A stretch of DNA of 64,000 nt from CAG-698 sp964385755 (GTDB taxonomy: Bacteria; Bacillota_I; Bacilli_A; ML615J-28; CAG-698): the NCBI GenBank assembly GCA_964385755.1, contig CAYLPZ010000002.1, forward strand, positions 1-64,000, read 5' to 3'. Each line of letters begins with the position of its first letter. The first letter of the stretch is position 1. The notes below the pieces were generated by a model. That model was given only the letters and a program-made list of their open reading frames with translations, was not told the origin of the DNA and did not search any database. Shown here in pieces: positions 59,443 through 64,000 of the stretch. Both the position numbers and the translations under genes were made by a program.

Positions 59443-59556
59443 ATGAAAACAAAAATTATTGATGAATTAGAAAAATTCAAACAATCTGGCAAAATTGAAG
59501 ATTATTTAGAATATGCTAATAATAAAAAAATAATAAAAATAAACAAAAAACGATGA
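59443..59556 (+). CDS. yqzL: Micro-ORF, YqzL family candidate
   Basis: The 37-residue reading frame begins KTKIIDELEKFKQSGKIEDY and continues LEYANNKK with a basic tail, then TGA. YqzL of Bacilli is a similarly tiny protein encoded between era and recO, with the pattern F-x-x-[ST]-G-x-I-x-x-YL-x-[YF]. Position and pattern agree. GGTGAT lies upstream of the ATG. recO follows in 18 nt. Confidence 0.6.
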   Translation: MKTKIIDELEKFKQSGKIEDYLEYANNKKIIKINKKR

Positions 59557-59574
59557 AGGCAGAAGAGAAACAAA

Positions 59575-60276
59575 ATGGAAATGTTGGAAGGAATTGTCCT
59601 AAGTCAAACAATTTATAAAGAAAACTCAAAAATAATTAAGATATTAAATAATCAAGAAATCCATTCATTTTTAGTACGTAATAGCTGCAAATATACTAGT
59701 AAAAATTTTGCTTATTCACAAGAATTAACAAAAATTAACTATGATTTTCATAAAAGTAATCATAATGCTTTTGATATTCTTACAACTGGTCAAGTAGTAA
59801 ATACATATCAAAATATTAAAAATGATTATTATAGGCTAGAACTAGCAGTAAAAATAATAGCACTTATCTGTAAACATGGAGATTTTGTTTCTAATTATCA
59901 AAACTTATATGATTTATTAACAATTATTTTAGATAAAATAGATACTTGTGATAATAAATATATATTAATTTATGAGTGTATCTTTAATTTAAAGTTTTTA
60001 TATTTGATTGGTTACGGTCCTAAGTTTTCTTCATGTGTTTTATGTGGAAATAGTCCTGAATTCTTTTCAATTAAAGATGGAGGATCTGTTTGCAAGTCCT
60101 GCGCAAAAAGTAACTTTTATGATGAAGATATAAATATTATATTAAAATATTTGTATTTAATTAAATTAGATATTTTAAAAGAAATTGACTTTTCGTTACT
60201 TGAAGTTGATATTTTAAAATATCAAAATGTAATTAAAGATGTAATAAACAAATATTATATTTATCATGTAAATTAA
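59575..60276 (+). CDS. recO: DNA repair protein RecO
   Basis: RecO loads RecA with RecR and anneals single strands. The 233 residues have an OB fold (MLEGIVLSQTIYKENSKIIKIL), a helical body and a four-Cys zinc site CVLCGNSPEF...SVCKSCAKS. An ATG at 59575 or 59581 could be the start; GAAGGCAGAAGAG is weakly complementary to the ribosome. The last gene of the era block. Confidence 0.9.
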   Translation: MEMLEGIVLSQTIYKENSKIIKILNNQEIHSFLVRNSCKYTSKNFAYSQELTKINYDFHKSNHNAFDILTTGQVVNTYQNIKNDYYRLELAVKIIALICKHGDFVSNYQNLYDLLTIILDKIDTCDNKYILIYECIFNLKFLYLIGYGPKFSSCVLCGNSPEFFSIKDGGSVCKSCAKSNFYDEDINIILKYLYLIKLDILKEIDFSLLEVDILKYQNVIKDVINKYYIYHVN

Positions 60277-60293
60277 AAATACAGAATTTCTAT

Positions 60294-60320
60294 AAATACA
60301 GATTTTCTTGTATTTTTTTT
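60294..60320 (+). terminator. Terminator after recO
   Basis: AAATACA / TGTATTT has an 8-nt loop and a T run. Confidence 0.7.
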
Positions 60321-60329
60321 ATTTTATAT

Positions 60330-60358
60330 TTGACAAATGAAAATAATGAGTGTATATT
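60330..60358 (+). promoter_or_regulatory. Promoter of rpoD
   Basis: TTGACA, 17 nt, TATATT, about 104 nt before the GTG start. Confidence 0.75.
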
Positions 60359-60462
60359 GTAGTAATACTCTTTTTTAATGTTATTTCATTTAATTTTGCT
60401 TTCTCAAAATTATTTAAATAATTTTATAAAACATTATCATAATACTATGAGGGGGAGTTATT

Positions 60463-61710
60463 GTGAGTGCTAAACAAGAAAAAAATGAGTTGCTAACAAA
60501 AGGGAGGATAAACGGTTTCATTACAAAAAAAGATATTATTAATGCTATTGATGAAATTGATGAAGAAGAAACTTGTGATGAGATATTTGCATTTTTAGAT
60601 GAAAATGATATTGAAGTAAAAGAAGAAGATTTTAATGATGAAAAAGAATTTTATGAAGATGAATTGATTAATGAAATTGAGGACATTAAAAATAATGAAG
60701 AATTTACTAATTTCAGTAAAGACATTGAAGATGAATTGATTCGTTCAGCTGATATCGAAGATTATAACATTAATAATACATCAGTTAATGATACTTTTAA
60801 AGCATATTTGAGTGAAATTGGTAGTATTCCTTTGCTTACACAAAATGAAGAATATACATTATCACAAAAAGTTCAAGATGGCATTTCCGCACAAATTGAA
60901 CTAGAAAAAATTAAAAATGGTAAAAAGAAAGGTACTCCAGAGAAAATAGAAAAATTAGAATATATTATCGAAGAAGGTAAATACTCTGAAAATAGATTTG
61001 TGGAAGCAAATTTACGATTAGTTGTTTACACTGCTAAGAAATATAGTCATCGTGGTTTATCTATAGAAGATTTAGTACAAGAGGGAAATATTGGTCTAAT
61101 TAAAGCAGTCAAAAAATTTAACCCAACAATGGGCTTTAGATTCTGTACTTACTCAATTTGGTGGATTAGACAAGCAATTACGAGAGCTATTGCGGATCAG
61201 GCACGTATCATACGTATTCCTGTTCATTTAACTGAAAAATTAAATCGTATGGCAAAAATTATGAACAAGCTTCGAATTGCACTTGATCGAGAACCAACAG
61301 ATGAAGAAATTGCTAATGAAATGAACGAAAAAATTGAGAAGATAAAATTCTATCGCTTAATATTCCCAGATACTGAATGCCTAGATGATATCGTTAATAA
61401 AGAAGATAACACGACTAGATCCGATTTTGTTCCTGATAGCAATCCTAATGCATTTGAGTATGCTATGGAAGAAAAATTTAAAGAAGCAATTGAGTTATTA
61501 CTTGATCGATTGTCACAAAAAGAAAAAGATGTTATTAAACTCAAATATGGTCTTATTGATGGTAGAACTCATACGTTAGAAGAAGTAGGTATTGCTTTCA
61601 ATTTAACAAGAGAACGTATAAGACAAATAGAAGTTAATGCATTAATTAAAATGAGACATCCAAGCAATCGTAATATTATAAGATACATAAAAGATTGCAT
61701 GCGTACATAA
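60463..61710 (+). CDS. rpoD: Primary sigma factor SigA (RpoD)
   Basis: The housekeeping sigma factor. The 415 residues have an acidic region 1.1 (~1-100), region 1.2 DTFKAYLSEIGSIPLLTQNEE, region 2 with VEANLRLVVYTAKKYSHRGLSIEDLVQEGNIGLIKAVKKF and GFRFCTYSIWWIRQAITRAIADQ, region 3 IRIPVHLTEKLNRM, and region 4 with LEEVGIAFNLTRERIRQIEV. It starts with GTG behind GAGGGGGAG. Here the order is recO-rpoD-glyS-dnaG rather than dnaG-sigA. Confidence 0.96.
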   Translation: MSAKQEKNELLTKGRINGFITKKDIINAIDEIDEEETCDEIFAFLDENDIEVKEEDFNDEKEFYEDELINEIEDIKNNEEFTNFSKDIEDELIRSADIEDYNINNTSVNDTFKAYLSEIGSIPLLTQNEEYTLSQKVQDGISAQIELEKIKNGKKKGTPEKIEKLEYIIEEGKYSENRFVEANLRLVVYTAKKYSHRGLSIEDLVQEGNIGLIKAVKKFNPTMGFRFCTYSIWWIRQAITRAIADQARIIRIPVHLTEKLNRMAKIMNKLRIALDREPTDEEIANEMNEKIEKIKFYRLIFPDTECLDDIVNKEDNTTRSDFVPDSNPNAFEYAMEEKFKEAIELLLDRLSQKEKDVIKLKYGLIDGRTHTLEEVGIAFNLTRERIRQIEVNALIKMRHPSNRNIIRYIKDCMRT

Positions 61711-61720
61711 TAAATATTTT

Positions 61721-61755
61721 GACTGTATGACATTTTTTGTCGTATGGTCTTTTTA
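61721..61755 (+). terminator. Terminator after rpoD
   Basis: GACTGTATGACA / TGTCGTATGGTC (with G-T pairs) has a five-T loop and a T run. Confidence 0.8.
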
Positions 61756-61862
61756 TATTCATTTTCAATTTATGATAATATTTATATTATTTATTTATAT
61801 TTAAATTATAGAATATTCTTGTTGATATTGTAAAAAATATGTAAAAACTATTTTTATATAAC

Positions 61863-61890
61863 TTGACAATTGCATAAAAATTGATATAAT
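61863..61890 (+). promoter_or_regulatory. Promoter of glyS
   Basis: TTGACA, 16 nt, TATAAT. Only about 40 nt separate it from the start, so there is no room for a T-box leader. Confidence 0.8.
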
Positions 61891-61938
61891 AATAAGATAA
61901 GGAATAATGTAATTTGTCAAAATTTTGGAGGATATATC

Positions 61939-63312
61939 ATGGAAATTTCAATGGAAAAATTTGTAGCTTTTTTGAAAAGTCAAGGATTTGTTTATCAAGG
62001 ATCTGAAATATATGGTGGTCTTGCTAATGCATGGGATTATGGTCCACTAGGTGTTGAACTATTAAATAATATCAAACAAACGTGGTGGAAGAAATTTGTA
62101 CAAGAGTCTCCTTATAATGTTGGTATGGATAGTGCAATTTTAATGAACACTAATGTTTGGATTGCAAGTGGTCATGTTGGTGGTTTTAGTGACCCACTAA
62201 CAGATTGTAAGAGTTGTGGTGTTCGTTACCGTGCCGATAAGTTGATTGAAGATTTTACTAATGGTCAAATTACTGGTGATGGAATGTCTAATGAACAAAT
62301 TATGGATTTTATTACTGAACATAAAATCGCTTGTCCTAAGTGTGGAAGTACACAATTTACTCCTATTCGTAAATTTAATTTAATGTTTAAGACAAACCAA
62401 GGTGTTATTGAAGATGAAAAAAATGTTGTTTATCTTCGTCCTGAAACTGCACAAGGAATTTTTGTTAACTTTAAAAATGTTCAACGTACAACTAGAAAAA
62501 AGATTCCTTTTGGAATTGGTCAAATAGGTAAAAGCTTTAGAAATGAAATTACACCTGGAAACTTTATTTTCCGTACTCGTGAATTTGAACAAATGGAACT
62601 AGAATTTTTCTGTAAACCTGGAACTGATTTAGAATGGTTTAATTATTGGAAGCAATACTGTCTTGATTTTCTAAAATTTGTTGGTTTAAAACCAGAACTT
62701 GTACGTTTCCGTGACCATTCACCAGAAGAACTATGTTTCTATTCAAAGGCAACTACCGACATTGAATTTAAATTTTTCTTTGGTTGGGGTGAACTTTGGG
62801 GAATTGCGGATAGAACAGATTATGATTTAACACAACATATGAAAAAATCTAATGAAAGTTTAGAATATTTTGAAACTGAAACTAACACTAAATATATTCC
62901 ATATGTTATTGAACCTTCTTTAGGTGCTGGTCGTTTATTCTTAGCTATATTAACTAGTGCTTATGAAGTAGAAGACTTAGGAAATGGTGAAACTCGTGAA
63001 GTTTTACATATTAAACCATCTTTAGCACCTAAAAAAGTGGCTGTATTACCTTTAGTCAATAAATTAAATGCGGAAGCAATGAAGGTATATGAATTATTAA
63101 TCAAAGAATTTGCTTGTGATTTTGATACAAGCGGACAAATTGGTAAGAGATATCGTCGCCAGGATGCTTGTGGAACACCTTACTGTGTAACATTTGATTA
63201 TGATTCTTTAGAAGATAATTGCGTTACTGTTCGTGATCGTGACACAATGAAACAAGAAAGAATCGCTATTAGTGATTTAATTACGTATATTGAAAACAAG
63301 ATAAAAGAATAA
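61939..63312 (+). CDS. glyS: Glycyl-tRNA synthetase, dimeric type
   Basis: Class II synthetase of the alpha2 (archaeal/eukaryal-like) type used by many low-GC Firmicutes. The 457 residues show YGGLANAWDYGPLGVELLNN (motif 1 area), a CxxC pair in the insert (DCKSCGVRY, CPKCGST), RPETAQGIFVNF, SFRNEITPGNFIFRTREFEQMELEFF (motif 2), EPSLGAGRLFLAIL (motif 3) and the anticodon-binding domain ending RDRDTMKQERI. TTGGAGGA precedes the ATG. dnaG follows. Confidence 0.96.
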   Translation: MEISMEKFVAFLKSQGFVYQGSEIYGGLANAWDYGPLGVELLNNIKQTWWKKFVQESPYNVGMDSAILMNTNVWIASGHVGGFSDPLTDCKSCGVRYRADKLIEDFTNGQITGDGMSNEQIMDFITEHKIACPKCGSTQFTPIRKFNLMFKTNQGVIEDEKNVVYLRPETAQGIFVNFKNVQRTTRKKIPFGIGQIGKSFRNEITPGNFIFRTREFEQMELEFFCKPGTDLEWFNYWKQYCLDFLKFVGLKPELVRFRDHSPEELCFYSKATTDIEFKFFFGWGELWGIADRTDYDLTQHMKKSNESLEYFETETNTKYIPYVIEPSLGAGRLFLAILTSAYEVEDLGNGETREVLHIKPSLAPKKVAVLPLVNKLNAEAMKVYELLIKEFACDFDTSGQIGKRYRRQDACGTPYCVTFDYDSLEDNCVTVRDRDTMKQERIAISDLITYIENKIKE

Positions 63313-63353
63313 TATAATAGATATTTATAATTTTCAAGAAGGAGAAATGCTTA

Positions 63354-64000
63354 ATGAATAATATTAGTAATAATAACAATATTAATAATAGTCAATATAG
63401 TAAGATTATTGATGAAAGTGATATTGTTTCGGTTATTAGTCAGTATGTTCATCTTGAAAAGAAAGGAAATGATTATAAAGGTTTGTGTCCATTTCATAAT
63501 GATGCCAATCCTTCTTTATCTGTTTCTCCTAGTAAGAGAGTTTATAAATGTTTTAGTTGTAATGAAGCTGGTAATGTAATTACCTTTGTACAAAAAATTG
63601 AAAATATTTCTACTTTTGATGCCATGAAAAAAGTTGCTTTAATGTCAGGTATACAACTAGACCTTAAAGAAAACCCAAAAGAAGCAAGAAATTCGAAATA
63701 TTATCAAATTATGAAAGATGCTGTTAAAACATACGAGTTCTATCTTAAGAACACTAATGAAGGAATAGAAGCTCTTAAGTATTTAACAAATAGAAATATT
63801 ACAGATGATATTATCAAAAGATTTCATATTGGATTATCTAGTCACAAAGATGATATCATTACTAAAGTATTAATTGAACAAAATAAATATTTGCCAATAG
63901 ATTTATTAGAATTAGGATTAATAAGTAATAACCAAAACAAGTATCAAGATTTATATCATGGAAGAATAATGTTTCCAATTACTGATATTAGGGGAAATAC
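63354..64000 (+). CDS. dnaG: DNA primase DnaG (5' part, runs off the window)
   Basis: DnaG makes RNA primers for replication. The visible 215 codons contain an Asn-rich start (NNISNNNNINNSQYSK), then IVSVISQYVHLEKKGNDYKG, the CHC2 zinc finger (CPFHNDANPSLSVSPSKR, then VYKCFSC), and the start of the catalytic domain region (HGRIMFPITDIRGN). AAGGAG lies 9 nt before the ATG. The gene is cut by the end of the window. The ~10-residue Asn-rich extension before the normal start is unusual. Confidence 0.93.
   Translation, partial: MNNISNNNNINNSQYSKIIDESDIVSVISQYVHLEKKGNDYKGLCPFHNDANPSLSVSPSKRVYKCFSCNEAGNVITFVQKIENISTFDAMKKVALMSGIQLDLKENPKEARNSKYYQIMKDAVKTYEFYLKNTNEGIEALKYLTNRNITDDIIKRFHIGLSSHKDDIITKVLIEQNKYLPIDLLELGLISNNQNKYQDLYHGRIMFPITDIRGN

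Noticed and set aside
61711..61938. A T-box riboswitch before glyS
   Set aside because: A sigma-A promoter lies about 40 nt before the gene start, leaving no space for a T-box leader, and no T-box core sequence was found.
1..64000. Use of TGA as a tryptophan codon (Mycoplasma-type code)
   Set aside because: Several genes end in TGA and tryptophans are encoded by TGG, so the standard bacterial code is used.

Overview
The window is AT-rich DNA from a spore-forming, low-GC Firmicute. TGG is the tryptophan codon and TGA ends several genes, so the standard bacterial code applies and this is not a Mycoplasma-type code. Spore genes are spread along the window (gerB-gerA-gerC, dacB-spmA-spmB, spoVIF, spoIVA, yqfC-yqfD), and several blocks keep Bacillus subtilis gene order: rplU-prp-rpmA-obg, mutS-mutL-miaA, cmk/S1-der-spoIVA-HU, and yqfC-yqfD-phoH-ybeY-cdd-era-yqzL-recO. 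Base composition and the compact gene set suggest an uncultured gut-type Bacillus-class lineage (Erysipelotrichia, RF39 or RFN20 neighbourhood). That placement is inference.

Layout. 0-8.6 kb: two copies of a two-gene cassette (a small three-helix membrane protein, then a secreted beta-helix protein with a type IV prepilin leader) around an S58 peptidase and an MFS transporter. 8.8-16.6 kb: Hsp20, HAD phosphatase, tRNA-Cys, yggS-sepF-yggT plus an unknown gene, deoC, deoD and a YfmF/YfmH pair of M16 peptidase-like proteins. 16.6-20.1 kb: a germinant-receptor operon on the minus strand. 20.3 kb: ssb. 20.9-26.6 kb: a degraded accessory island with gene remnants, a DUF4143 ATPase, a broken IS4-type transposase, three copies of a dispersed ~100-120 bp repeat, a truncated ATP-binding protein and an intact AbrB/RelE toxin-antitoxin pair, ending at tRNA-Gly. 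27.0-33.4 kb: cvpA, a DedA-PlsC fusion, the L21-Prp-L27-Obg operon and an ECF S component. 33.8-36.7 kb: the third prepilin cassette. 37.0-42.4 kb: mutS-mutL-miaA, followed by a decayed unknown gene. 43.1-53.3 kb: dacB-spmA-spmB, a lactonase-like propeller, rluB, a Cmk-S1 fusion, der, spoVIF, spoIVA, HU and a small secreted protein. 53.3-54.1 kb: a second decayed DUF4143 gene with palindromic repeats upstream. 54.2-64.0 kb: rdgB, rpsU, the yqfC-to-recO block, rpoD, glyS and the start of dnaG.

The strongest candidate for an undescribed system is the three-copy cassette. Each copy has the same order, similar gaps of 46-58 nt, a conserved prepilin domain of about 120 residues joined to a divergent beta-helix, a conserved C-terminal tail on the membrane protein, and a shared ~20-nt motif ending exactly 22 nt before the first start codon. 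A near-identical fourth motif lies on the opposite strand beside copy three without an obvious gene. No pilus motor, secretin or prepilin peptidase is present here, so any assembly machinery would be encoded elsewhere.
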